Source of the DNA: an uncultured bacterium
GTDB taxonomy: Bacteria; Acidobacteriota; Aminicenantia; Aminicenantales; CALLJL01
Assembly: GCA_938092135.1 (NCBI GenBank)
Contig: CALLJL010000001.1
Span: 62,001-126,000, forward strand
Direction of reading: 5' to 3'
Length of the DNA stretch: 64,000 nucleotides
Translations under genes and position numbers: made by a program
Shown here: piece after piece, positions 10,311 to 18,869 of the stretch
How positions within the stretch are numbered: position 1 is the stretch's first letter
How the letters are laid out: every line of letters starts with the position of its first letter
Notes under the pieces: model-generated
What the model was told of the DNA's origin: nothing
Databases searched by the model: none
What the model saw: the letters and a program-made list of their open reading frames with translations, nothing else

Positions 10311-10885
10311 TATATAGTGAAAAAGTTATGGAACATTTTCAGAATCCCCGCAATGTGGGGAAAATTGAAGATGCCGATGGCATTGGCCAAGTGGGTAATC
10401 CCGTTTGTGGCGATATGATGACCTTTTATATCAAGGTTAAGGATAATCGGCTGGTGGATGTGAAATTTCAAACCTTTGGCTGCGGAGCGGCCATTGCTGT
10501 TTCCAGCATGGTGAGTGAAATGGCCAAGGGCAAGACTTTGGAAGAAGCCCTCAGGATTACCAATGACCTGATTGCTGAAGAACTGGGAGGACTGCCCAAA
10601 AATAAACTTCATTGTTCCAATTTAGGAGCGGATGCTCTTCATGCGGCCATCATGGATTATAAAAAAAAACAGGAAATCAAAGAGAAGAAAGAACTTAAAG
10701 AACCTGAAGCCGTTAGCGAGGATGATCCAACCTGCTTTTGTCCTTACTGTGAGGGACCAATTGAAGGACTCGAAAATTTTTGCACCCGCTGTCAAATAGA
10801 GCTCGTTAAGTGTTCCCATTGCGGCCATTTCACCAAGAAGGGCGAACCGACGTGCATAAATTGCGGAGCTAATCTCGAAGAATGA
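10307..10885 (+). CDS. IscU/NifU-type Fe-S scaffold with C-terminal zinc ribbons
   Basis: Residues 1-125 are a U-type scaffold: MEHFQNPRNVGKIEDADG, NPVCGDMMTFYI, FGCGAAIAVSSM and KNKLHCSNLGADALHAAI. These supply the three cluster cysteines and the neighbouring aspartate. After a charged linker (KKKQEIKEKKELKEPE) come two zinc-ribbon-like knuckle pairs, CPYC...CTRC and CSHC...CINC. Ordinary IscU proteins stop before this. The ATG overlaps the desulfurase stop, and its own stop overlaps the TusA start (ATGA), so the three are translationally coupled. The extra ribbons may bind a partner or metal; this is inference. Confidence 0.92.
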   Translation: MIYSEKVMEHFQNPRNVGKIEDADGIGQVGNPVCGDMMTFYIKVKDNRLVDVKFQTFGCGAAIAVSSMVSEMAKGKTLEEALRITNDLIAEELGGLPKNKLHCSNLGADALHAAIMDYKKKQEIKEKKELKEPEAVSEDDPTCFCPYCEGPIEGLENFCTRCQIELVKCSHCGHFTKKGEPTCINCGANLEE

Positions 10886-11109
10886 AAGCTGATGCTACTT
10901 TGGATTGCTTTGGTCTTCTCTGTCCTATGCCCATTATAGAAACAGCCAAAAAAATTAAGGAACTTCAAAGCGGCCAAATTCTGGAGATAATTTCAACCGA
11001 CCCTGGAATAAAAGAAGACATGCCTTCCTGGTGCCATCTAACTGGCCATGAATTCCTTGGCCTTGAAGAGGAGGAAGGTATTATCAAGGTTTATGTCAGG
11101 AAAAAATGA
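10882..11109 (+). CDS. tusA: TusA/SirA-family sulfur carrier
   Basis: A 75-residue protein with the family motif LDCFGLLCPMPIIETAKKIKEL. Cys in CPMPI carries persulfide sulfur. LEIISTDPGIKEDMPSWCHLTGHEFLG is the typical second half. It accepts sulfur from a cysteine desulfurase and hands it on in thiolation or sulfur-oxidation routes. Its coupling to the NifS-like and scaffold genes supports a sulfur-trafficking unit. Confidence 0.93.
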   Translation: MKADATLDCFGLLCPMPIIETAKKIKELQSGQILEIISTDPGIKEDMPSWCHLTGHEFLGLEEEEGIIKVYVRKK

Positions 11110-11208
11110 GGATGTTACCCGCAATTGGGGGCAGGCTTTTTAAAAGGCCTAAGTTATAGATTAAATGGGAAAGATTAGGCTAAAAAATATCATAAGTTTT
11201 GAAATCTT

Positions 11209-12114
11209 ATGGACCTTGAAGAATTAAAAGTAAAAATCTTAGAACTTAAGGAAAAACGCCGAGCTATTATTGTCGCCCATAATTATCAATTACCTGAAAT
11301 TCAGGATATAGCTGATTTTATTGGCGATTCCTTAGAATTAAGTCGCCAGGCTTCCCGAGTCGAAGCTGATGTAATTGTTTTTTGTGGAGTTCATTTTATG
11401 GCCGAAACAGCAGCCATTTTAGCCCCCGACAAAATTGTTCTACTCCCTGATCTTAATGCTGGCTGTCCCATGGCGGCTATGATCAGGGCCGATGAACTCA
11501 GGGAGTGGAAGAAGAATTATCCTGGTCGACCTGTGGTTTGTTACATTAATACCACAGCAGCTGTTAAGGCTGAAGCCGATATTTGCTGCACTTCCTCCAA
11601 TGCCATTGAGGTGGTTAATTCTCTGGCCGCTGAAGAAATCCTCTTTGTTCCCGATAAAAATCTTGGTTCCTATATTCAGCGTCATGTTTCAAAGAGAATT
11701 ATTAGCTGGAACGGTTTTTGTTATGTCCATCATCATTTTTCCCTTGGAGACATCCGACGGAGCCGGGCTCAATATCCAACAGCCCAAATCTGGGTTCATC
11801 CTGAATCTCCGCCCGAAGTAATTGATGAGGCCGATCTTGTTCTTTCTACAGGAAAAATGGTCAAAGAAGCCAGAAATACGAATCACCAGGAAATAATCGT
11901 CGGCACCGAAGAAGGGATTATCTACCGGCTAAAAAAAGAAAATCCAGAAAAAAATTTCTATCCCCTGAGGCCGGGGTCCCTCTGCTTTAATATGAAAAAA
12001 ATTACGCTGGATAAAGTTTATCGAGCCCTGGAATCAATGGAACCTCAAGTCAAAGTTCCTCCTGAAATTAGGGAAAAGGCTTTAGGGGCCATTGAAAAAA
12101 TGATTTCCCTTTAA
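11209..12114 (+). CDS. nadA: Quinolinate synthase A
   Basis: A 4Fe-4S enzyme that condenses iminoaspartate with dihydroxyacetone phosphate in de novo NAD synthesis. The 301-residue protein has IIVAHNYQLPEIQDIADFIGDSLELS, IVFCGVHFMAETAAIL, PDLNAGCPMAAMI, CCTSSNAIEVV, and PGSLCFNMKKITL with the third cluster cysteine. Length fits the short bacterial and archaeal form. The ATG has no obvious ribosome site; TATCAT about 15 bases upstream may be a -10 box. NadB and NadC are not in the window, but the salvage enzyme PncB is. Confidence 0.96.
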   Translation: MDLEELKVKILELKEKRRAIIVAHNYQLPEIQDIADFIGDSLELSRQASRVEADVIVFCGVHFMAETAAILAPDKIVLLPDLNAGCPMAAMIRADELREWKKNYPGRPVVCYINTTAAVKAEADICCTSSNAIEVVNSLAAEEILFVPDKNLGSYIQRHVSKRIISWNGFCYVHHHFSLGDIRRSRAQYPTAQIWVHPESPPEVIDEADLVLSTGKMVKEARNTNHQEIIVGTEEGIIYRLKKENPEKNFYPLRPGSLCFNMKKITLDKVYRALESMEPQVKVPPEIREKALGAIEKMISL

Positions 12115-12228
12115 ATATGAGCGAAAATTTATTAAAGCTTTAGAGGAAAGGGGGCTAGCTTTGAGTTTAATCTATGAAAAGCGCCTATTTTCTTAAACAA
12201 AATTTTTTTAAAGAAAAAGGGGAGGGCT

Positions 12229-12735
12229 ATGATTTCAGCTGAAAGCAAGCCGTTGGATATTTTAGCTTTAGCGATCCGATCAGAAATCGATGCGGCCAGA
12301 TTTTATCAGAAGCTTTTGATCAGAGTTAAAACTGATCTTCTAAAGCAAAAAATTCGTTTTCTCCTTCTCGAAGAAAGAAAGCATCGGATCATTCTTTTGC
12401 GGCTGAGCCGACAACGCTTTGGCCAAGAACCGTCGAATCTTCCTGACCAAGGAATAGAGCCTGGCTTTAAGATTGATTCAACCAGAGGAATGGAGGTAGT
12501 TGAACTTTTTCAGTTAGCCCTGAAAGCCGAGCGAGGAGCCGAAGCCTTTTATCGGGAAGCTAAGGAAAGAGTCGAAGATAGCTTGGCTCGGCAAATTCTT
12601 GATTACTTAAGACGGGTTGAACGCAGTCACGCCGCTTTAATTCTTTCAGAAATTGAATTGCTTAAGCGTTTTCCCGAACATTATGATGTAGCTGCCTTCC
12701 ATCTTGGTGAGGATATGGTCCATATTGGTCCATAA
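12229..12735 (+). CDS. Rubrerythrin/ferritin-like di-iron protein, paralogue 2
   Basis: A 168-residue relative of the protein at 1077-1529. It has the same two-hairpin layout: IRSEIDAARFYQKL with EERKHRIIL, then KAERGAEAFYREA with ERSHAALILSEIELL. It ends with HLGEDMVHIGP, a tail resembling that of other stand-alone rubrerythrin-like proteins. A GGGAGGG ribosome site precedes the ATG. It stands alone between nadA and nth. Probably peroxide or iron handling; no direct evidence of substrate. Confidence 0.82.
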   Translation: MISAESKPLDILALAIRSEIDAARFYQKLLIRVKTDLLKQKIRFLLLEERKHRIILLRLSRQRFGQEPSNLPDQGIEPGFKIDSTRGMEVVELFQLALKAERGAEAFYREAKERVEDSLARQILDYLRRVERSHAALILSEIELLKRFPEHYDVAAFHLGEDMVHIGP

Positions 12736-12980
12736 TTGATTTGAAGTCACTAAAAGGATAGGGAGAAAACCTAAAATCTGCATAAAAAGAAATTATGATG
12801 ATGAATTTGTTTCATTTAAAAATAATAAATTTAATTGTTTGATTCTGCGAAAAAGGGGTCTAAAAAAGGGTTTAAGCTAGTTCTTTCCTTGGCTACCAAA
12901 TTTTCATTTTTAATTTTCTTTTTTTAATTTAAAATTTAATTAGAATTAATAAATTTGTTGAACCAGCAAAGGAGGAAAAG

Positions 12981-13724
12981 ATGATTGCCCCAGCTAAGGA
13001 AAGGATAGGGGAGATAATTCGTCGGCTTAGAAAGGCCTATCCAGAAAGTCGAACCGCCCTTCATTTTGAAACTCCCCTTCAAATTTTAGTGGCCACCATT
13101 TTAGCCGCTCAATGTACAGATGAAAAGGTCAATCAAATAACGCCGATTTTATTTAAAAAATATCCCACAGCCGAGGCCCTGGCTCAAGCCAAGCAGGAAG
13201 AAATCGAGGCAATCATCAGACCCACAGGTTTCTACCGCAATAAAGCCAGAGCTATTATTGCTGCCGCCCGAAAGATTGTCAGTGATTTCGACGGTCAGGT
13301 TCCCGATAATATGAATGATTTAATTACTTTACCTGGAGTGGCTCGAAAAACGGCCAATATTGTCCTTTCCTCAGCTTTTCGCAAGGCCGAAGGTATTGCG
13401 GTCGACACTCATGTTCGGCGACTGGCCTACAGGCTTGGTTTAAGTCGACAAAAAGATCCCAACAAGATTGAGCAAGATCTGATGTCCATAGTGCCTAAAA
13501 CCGACTGGATAGATTTTAATTACATGTTAGTTGACCATGGCCGTAAAATTTGTCAGGCAAGAAAACCTCTCTGCCTTGAATGTTTTTTGCAAGACCTCTG
13601 CCCTTCAGCTAAGGAATTTCTAAGAGCGGCTTCCCTGAAATCAAGAGCGGAGGCGAGACAAACCTCACTTAGACCTAAAGGAAGCAAGAAAACCTTATCT
13701 CAAGAAAGAAAGAAAAAGAAATGA
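12981..13724 (+). CDS. nth: Endonuclease III
   Basis: DNA glycosylase/AP lyase for oxidised pyrimidines. It has the helix-hairpin-helix LITLPGVARKTANIVLSSAF with the catalytic lysine, the catalytic aspartate in VDTHVRRLAYRLGLS, and the 4Fe-4S loop C-x6-C-x2-C-x5-C (CQARKPLCLECFLQDLC, about residues 192-208). The C-terminus carries an unusual Lys/Ser/Arg-rich tail of about 35 residues. An AAAGGAGG ribosome site precedes the ATG. It overlaps the next gene by 4 bases (ATGA). Confidence 0.97.
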   Translation: MIAPAKERIGEIIRRLRKAYPESRTALHFETPLQILVATILAAQCTDEKVNQITPILFKKYPTAEALAQAKQEEIEAIIRPTGFYRNKARAIIAAARKIVSDFDGQVPDNMNDLITLPGVARKTANIVLSSAFRKAEGIAVDTHVRRLAYRLGLSRQKDPNKIEQDLMSIVPKTDWIDFNYMLVDHGRKICQARKPLCLECFLQDLCPSAKEFLRAASLKSRAEARQTSLRPKGSKKTLSQERKKKK

Positions 13725-14734
13725 TTAAAGAGGCAATGCTTTATCGTTCTCTGGATGGGGGAAAGGTGGAATGCTTTCTTTGTGCCCATCGCTGTCAGAT
13801 TGGTCCCGGTAAATGGGGCATATGTGGTGTGCGGGAGAATAGAGAAGGAAAGCTATACACTCACGTCTACGGAGAAGTCATCGCTGCCCATATTGATCCC
13901 ATAGAGAAAAAACCCCTTTATCATTTTTATCCTGGCTCTAAGGCTTTCTCTATTGCCACCGTTGGCTGTAATTTCCGCTGTCCCTTTTGCCAGAATTGGG
14001 AAATATCCCAAGTGACCAAGAAGGAAAGGCCCCAGGAACTGGGCTATCCCATGACTCCAGAGAAAGTGATAAAGGAGGCCCTGCGGAACGATTGCCGCAG
14101 CATTTCCTATACCTATACTGAGCCCACTATTTTTTTTGAATATGCCTATGATATCGCTGTTCTGGCCAAAAAAGCGGGTTTGGCTAATAATTTCGTTACC
14201 AATGGATTTATGACTGCTGAGGCTTTGGAGACAATCCATCCTTTTCTTGACGGTGCCAATGTGGATCTCAAGGCCTTTAAAGAAGAAACCTATAAAAGGA
14301 TCTGCAAGGCCAGACTGGAGCCAGTTTTGGAATCAATTAAGCTCATGAAAAAATTGGGAATCTGGGTTGAAGTAACAACCTTGGTTGTCCCTGGCCTGAA
14401 TGACAGCGATGAAGAATTGCGGTCGATTGCCCGATTTCTGGTGAGCGTTGATCCGGAGCTACCCTGGCACGTCAGCCGCTTTCATCCTGATTATGAATAT
14501 ACTTCGGTTCCGCCGACTCCATTAGCCACACTAAGAAAGGCCGCGGCTATTGGAAGAGAGGAAGGTTTAAAATATATTTATATTGGCAATGTTTGGGGCG
14601 AGGGCGAGGACACCTTCTGCCCTAGCTGTCATCGGCCCATCATTAGGCGAGAAGGCTTTTGGGTTAAAGAAATTAAAATGGCTGGATCAAACTGTGCTTA
14701 TTGTGGTCAACCTATCGCAGGCCTGTTTAATTAA
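13721..14734 (+). CDS. amrS: AmrS-type radical SAM protein (AmmeMemoRadiSam system)
   Basis: A 337-residue radical SAM enzyme with CNFRCPFCQNWEIS (CxxxCxxC cluster motif, about residue 84). It has the N-terminal signature EAMLYRSLDGGKVECFLCAHRCQIGPGKWGICGVRENREGKLYTHVYG, found in AmrS/PflA-like proteins. The barrel contains YTYTEPTIFFEYAYDIA and WHVSRFHPDYEYTSVPPTP. A C-terminal zinc knuckle pair (CPSCHRP...CAYCGQP) follows. AmrS usually works with AmrA/AmrB partners, not seen here. It is translationally coupled to nth, which may only reflect shared expression. Confidence 0.9.
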   Translation: MIKEAMLYRSLDGGKVECFLCAHRCQIGPGKWGICGVRENREGKLYTHVYGEVIAAHIDPIEKKPLYHFYPGSKAFSIATVGCNFRCPFCQNWEISQVTKKERPQELGYPMTPEKVIKEALRNDCRSISYTYTEPTIFFEYAYDIAVLAKKAGLANNFVTNGFMTAEALETIHPFLDGANVDLKAFKEETYKRICKARLEPVLESIKLMKKLGIWVEVTTLVVPGLNDSDEELRSIARFLVSVDPELPWHVSRFHPDYEYTSVPPTPLATLRKAAAIGREEGLKYIYIGNVWGEGEDTFCPSCHRPIIRREGFWVKEIKMAGSNCAYCGQPIAGLFN

Positions 14735-15020
14735 GCCTGGCTATTAATTGATGTTGATTAAAAATCTGTTATATTTAAAAATCCTTTTAATAAAATAAAT
14801 TAAAATGAAATATTAATTATTTTTTCTTTTCCCTTTGTTCCGATTCTCCATTTTAGCTTAAAAACCTTCCATGGGCAGATTGATCAAAAATCTCCTATTC
14901 TAAAGAGGATAGGCCCGACTTTGATTTAGGGCAACAGAAAGTGTATTCTTTCGCGACTAAAAATGTTTTTTTATAATTTATTATTCAAACATCTAAAAAT
15001 TTAATTGGAAGGGCAGAAAA

Positions 15021-16418
15021 ATGAAAAAAAGGCCAAATGATTTTTCCTTGGTCAAATTTTCTTCAATGTCAGCTCTTAATACTGATCTTTATGAATTGAC
15101 AATGGCTGCCGTTTATTTTGAACGACAGATGAACGAGCGGGCAACCTTCAGCCTTTTTATTCGTAGCTATCCCCCCAATCGGACTTATTTTGTTTCTGCG
15201 GGTTTGGCCCAGGCGATAAATTTCCTCGAAAATATATCCTTTTCAGCTGAAGATTTGGCTTATTTAGAAAGCCTCAAAATGTTCCAACCTGATTTTCTCA
15301 CTTATTTAGAGCGATTCAGGTTTACCGGTGATGTCCGGGCAATTCCCGAAGGCCGTCTTTTCTTTGTCAACGAACCCCTGCTTGAAATTGAGGCTCCCTT
15401 GATTGAAGCTCAGATTGTGGAGACGGCATTAATTAATATTCTTCATTTCCAGGTAATGATTGCTACCAAGGCTTCCCGCTGCTTTCAGGCCGCTCGGGGC
15501 CGTCAACTTATCGATTTTTCCTTGCGCCGAACTCATAGTCTGGAGGCAGGTCTGTATGTTGCTCGAGCTAGTTATATTGCCGGCTTTGCCGGCACCAGCA
15601 ATTTGCTTGCCGGTCGTCTTTTTGGCCTTCCTGTTTATGGCACCATGGCTCATTCCTTTATTTCCAGCTTTGACCAAGAAATTGAAGCTTTTAGAGCCTA
15701 TGCAGACATTTTTCCTGAGCGGACAATTTTTTTAATTGATACTTACGATACTATTGCTGGAGCCAAAAAGGCGGCGCAAATTGGCCGAGAAATGGCTGCC
15801 CAGGGTTATAATTTGGCTGGGGTTCGCCTGGATAGTGGGTCCATGGCCAGTCTTTCCCGACGAGTCCGAAAAATTCTTGATGAAGCTGGTCTCAGCCGGA
15901 CCAAAATTCTAGCATCTGGCGCTTTTGATGAGTATAAAATCAAGGAAGTACTTGACCGGGGAGCGGCCATTGATGCCTTTGGCGTTGGCACAAAAATGGG
16001 AGTTTCAGCCGATGCCCCCTATTTTGATATGGCCTATAAATTGGTTGAATATGCGGGCCGAGAGGTTTTAAAACTCAGCCCAGGCAAAACCACCCTGGCC
16101 GGTGGTAAACAGGTCTGGCGCTTTTATGACCGGCGCGGGAAATTTCACCATGATGTTCTTTCTTTGAAAGAAGAATTGATTCCAGGTGGAGAACCGCTTT
16201 TACAAGCTATCATGGAAAAAGGGAAAGTCAAAGTCTCTCTGCCCTCCCTTGAAGAAATAAAACGAACCTTTCAGGATGATTTTTCCCGATTGCCCGAAAG
16301 ATTCAAATCGATTGATCTTGAAGTTTCGCCTTATCTCGTCCGTCTTTCGCCTGAGTTGCGCAAGCGCCAACAAAAGTTGGTCAGAGAGGTTAGAAAAAAG
16401 GAGCTAGGTGAAAGCTAA
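15021..16418 (+). CDS. pncB: Nicotinate phosphoribosyltransferase
   Basis: NAD salvage enzyme making nicotinate mononucleotide from nicotinate and PRPP with ATP. The 465-residue protein has LNTDLYELTMAAVYFERQ at the N-terminus, DFSLRRTHSLEAGLYVARASYIAGFAGTSNLLAGRLFGLPVYGTMAHSFI in the middle, GVRLDSGSMASLSRRVRKILDEAGL, and FGVGTKMGVSADAP. The first ATG has GGAAGGG about 8 bases upstream; a second in-frame ATG lies 15 codons on. The 286 bases before it are AT-rich with a TATAAT near 14973 and no gene. Confidence 0.96.
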   Translation: MKKRPNDFSLVKFSSMSALNTDLYELTMAAVYFERQMNERATFSLFIRSYPPNRTYFVSAGLAQAINFLENISFSAEDLAYLESLKMFQPDFLTYLERFRFTGDVRAIPEGRLFFVNEPLLEIEAPLIEAQIVETALINILHFQVMIATKASRCFQAARGRQLIDFSLRRTHSLEAGLYVARASYIAGFAGTSNLLAGRLFGLPVYGTMAHSFISSFDQEIEAFRAYADIFPERTIFLIDTYDTIAGAKKAAQIGREMAAQGYNLAGVRLDSGSMASLSRRVRKILDEAGLSRTKILASGAFDEYKIKEVLDRGAAIDAFGVGTKMGVSADAPYFDMAYKLVEYAGREVLKLSPGKTTLAGGKQVWRFYDRRGKFHHDVLSLKEELIPGGEPLLQAIMEKGKVKVSLPSLEEIKRTFQDDFSRLPERFKSIDLEVSPYLVRLSPELRKRQQKLVREVRKKELGES

Positions 16419-16454
16419 GATGGCTATAAGGAGCTTCTTAGTCAGACATCTGAT

Positions 16455-16955
16455 TTACCAACTGGTTTTCGGCCGCCTCGAACTAAAACCTTTAATTTTT
16501 CTTAACCGGCGTTCAAATTGAAGATATGGCATAGCCTCCTGACTGAATAAATAATCCTCAATAGTTTTATCATCAGTAATTAGACCGAGGCAATCGGGAT
16601 GGAGGGGCAAAAGACCCCATCTTTCTTCCCCCTTAGGACCAAAGAGAAGACCAAGGGGATAAAGGCGACAGACAAGTGGTCGGACCGGATAAATTGAACA
16701 GCCTGAAGGACGGAGAAAAAAACAGGAGCCGTCAGACTTATTTTTTATCCATGGTCTTGGTCCCGGATTTAGAAATCGTTGTCTCAGTTCGAATCGGGAA
16801 AGATGAAAGGAGCGGGCTAATTGAGATATTTCAAAGTTATTTAATTCTATATGGCGATGATAACAACAGGCGCCGCATTTAAAACAGATGAAATTAAAAG
16901 GGCTGTTTAAGCTCAAGTTAAAAGCCAGAGAATCATTTGGATTTAGCAGGTTCAT
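16455..16955 (-). CDS. YkgJ-type cysteine-cluster protein
   Basis: A 166-residue protein with FKCGACCYHRHIELNNFEISQLARSF, CFFLRPSGCSIYPVRPLVCRLYPLG and a trailing Leu/Arg-rich tail. The CxxCxxCC...CxxxxxCxIYxxRPxxCRxYP arrangement defines the YkgJ family (zinc or Fe-S binding; role unknown). The ATG at 16955 with GGAAAAG upstream is preferred over an in-frame TTG 17 codons earlier. It is convergent with pncB. Confidence 0.8.
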   Translation of the reverse strand: MNLLNPNDSLAFNLSLNSPFNFICFKCGACCYHRHIELNNFEISQLARSFHLSRFELRQRFLNPGPRPWIKNKSDGSCFFLRPSGCSIYPVRPLVCRLYPLGLLFGPKGEERWGLLPLHPDCLGLITDDKTIEDYLFSQEAMPYLQFERRLRKIKGFSSRRPKTSW

Positions 16956-17006
16956 TTTCTTTTCCAGATAGAATCTTCTCCTGAGAATATAAACCAGCCG
17001 AGCCAA

Positions 17007-17447
17007 GAATTAAAGGGATTTTATTCCCATTATCTCTCTGACCTTCGATTTTTAAGATTATCTGCAATTGACTCCTGTGGCGATTGAGTCACCCATACTC
17101 TTAATCTGGCTGCTTTTTTTAAAAACAGGGAGTAATTTTAATCTGGAATAGAGAAGTGGAAAAAGGAGAAGGTCAATTTAACCTGGCTGGGCCAGTCTAA
17201 ATGACATTTATAAATCTTTTTTAATTTATAAAAAGTTGATATAAAATTATAAAAAAAATTTTTATAATGAAGATTTATACGATATATTAAACATATATTT
17301 ATTTGACCGACTTAAATGGAGGGTGAGAGTTAGTTTTTAGGCAGGCTTGAGGGAATTGAGATTAAAACTAGAAGGCTTGGGCTCAAAGCAAAGCTTAGAG
17401 ATGATGAAGTGGCTTCTCATAATGCCTGGCGACTGGAAACATAGCTA
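17007..17447. other. Intergenic region with AT-rich inverted repeat
   Basis: No gene is seen in these 441 bases. ATTATAAAAA, three A, then TTTTTATAAT (17246-17268) is a perfect 10-bp inverted repeat, possibly a promoter-proximal operator or hairpin. GGAAAC lies about 8 bases before the ATG at 17448. Confidence 0.45.
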
Positions 17448-18785
17448 ATGGGCAGATCCAAGACTTGCGGCGTTCTTTTTTTTGAAGAAAAGGGCCGTCT
17501 ATTATTAAAAGATTTACTCCAAGAAATAGGCTTTCAGGTGAAGGCTCCACGGCCAGAAGGGTTTGAAGCTAAAAGCTGGGTTGATGTTAATCTTATTATC
17601 GTTGAATCTTCGCTGGCCCGAAGGTTTGGGCCGCAGCTTTCTGATTTGAAACAAAGAGCCCTAATGCAATTTTCCTTCCTGCCTATCATTGTGGCTATTT
17701 CTAATTCTGAATCCCCTGCCCCATGGCTCTCTTCTTACTTCGATGATGTTTTAGCCCTGCCCATAGATAAAACTTTATTAGCCAGCCGGATCCGATTCTG
17801 GTTGCGGCTGCAGGAAGAAATAGCCGGCCATTTTCGTGAGCTTGTAGAAAGAAGTCACCTTGGCTTTTATCGAACCACTCCCGATGGCCGAATCCTCTAT
17901 GCCAATCCAGCCATAATTAAAATGCTCGGCTTTTCTTCTTTTGAAGAGCTGGCGAAAAGAGATCTGGAAAAGGAAGGCTTTGAGCCTTCTTATCCCCGAA
18001 GTTTCTTTAAAGAAATTATAGAGAAAGAAAATCAGATAATTGGGCTCGAATCGATTTGGCTGAAAAAAGATGGTTCAAGAATCTGGGTTAGAGAAAGTGC
18101 CAGAGCAGTGAGGGACGAAACAGGCAAAATTCTTTATTATGAGGGAACGGTCGAAGATATAACCGAAAGGGTAAAGACAGAGGAAGCCTATTTAACTGTA
18201 GTTGAGAAATCTCTTCAGGGAATGGCTATTTTACAAGAGGGCCGCATCGTTTTTGCTAATCCAGCTCTTGAAAGGATAAGTGGTTACAGCCGAGAGGAGC
18301 TTCTGGCCTTATCCCCAGCTCAGGTCTTAGAAGTTGTTCATCCTGAAGATAGAGCTATGGTTTTAGAGAATATTCAGAAGCGTTTGCGGGGCGAGGAGGC
18401 TCCTTCAAGTTATATTTTTCGATTTATTCATAAAAATGGCGAAACCCGCTGGGTAAGAGTTTCTGCTAGCCGGATTGATTTTCGAGGCCAACCGGCAATT
18501 CTGGTGTTCTATTTAGATGTTACTGAAGAAAAACGTCTAAATGAAAGGCTCGAGGCTATTCAGGAATTAGGAAAAAAGCTTGCCCTTATTTATTCTTACC
18601 AGGAAATTGCCGAAACAATTATTACTGGGGCCAAATCTTTGCTTGGTCTTGAAGATGTGGGATTATATCTCCTTGACTCAAGCCAAAAAAAATTAGTTCT
18701 TGCTGGTCATTCGCCTGAAACTCCTCCAGGCCCGAAAAGCTTTCCCCTAAACGCCCGAAAAGGGATAGTTCCTCTTGTCGCCTGA
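17448..18785 (+). CDS. PAS/GAF sensor, 5' part of a gene interrupted by an in-frame TGA
   Basis: A 445-residue N-terminal part of a larger cytoplasmic sensor. It has a receiver-like region without clear phospho-acceptor (residues 1-120) and two PAS/PAC modules (GFYRTTPDGRILYANPAIIKMLGF...EDITER and GMAILQEGRIVFANPALERISGYS...LDVTEEKR). It ends in the first half of a GAF domain at KGIVPLVA followed by TGA (18783-18785). The same frame then continues T-G-K-S-I-Y-L-P-D-V, which is the normal continuation of a GAF domain, and runs open to 20390. The interruption is therefore one nonsense codon, most simply CGA to TGA. Confidence 0.85.
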   Translation: MGRSKTCGVLFFEEKGRLLLKDLLQEIGFQVKAPRPEGFEAKSWVDVNLIIVESSLARRFGPQLSDLKQRALMQFSFLPIIVAISNSESPAPWLSSYFDDVLALPIDKTLLASRIRFWLRLQEEIAGHFRELVERSHLGFYRTTPDGRILYANPAIIKMLGFSSFEELAKRDLEKEGFEPSYPRSFFKEIIEKENQIIGLESIWLKKDGSRIWVRESARAVRDETGKILYYEGTVEDITERVKTEEAYLTVVEKSLQGMAILQEGRIVFANPALERISGYSREELLALSPAQVLEVVHPEDRAMVLENIQKRLRGEEAPSSYIFRFIHKNGETRWVRVSASRIDFRGQPAILVFYLDVTEEKRLNERLEAIQELGKKLALIYSYQEIAETIITGAKSLLGLEDVGLYLLDSSQKKLVLAGHSPETPPGPKSFPLNARKGIVPLVA

Positions 18786-18869
18786 ACCGGTAAGAGTATT
18801 TATCTTCCCGATGTTTCTAAGGATGAACGCTACGTTCGAGGAGCCAAAAAAACTCAGAGTGAATTCTGC

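Noticed and set aside
18783..18830. Selenocysteine reading of the TGA in the HD-GYP gene.
   Set aside because: Only a weak hairpin follows, the position is a variable GAF residue and no Sec protein family fits.
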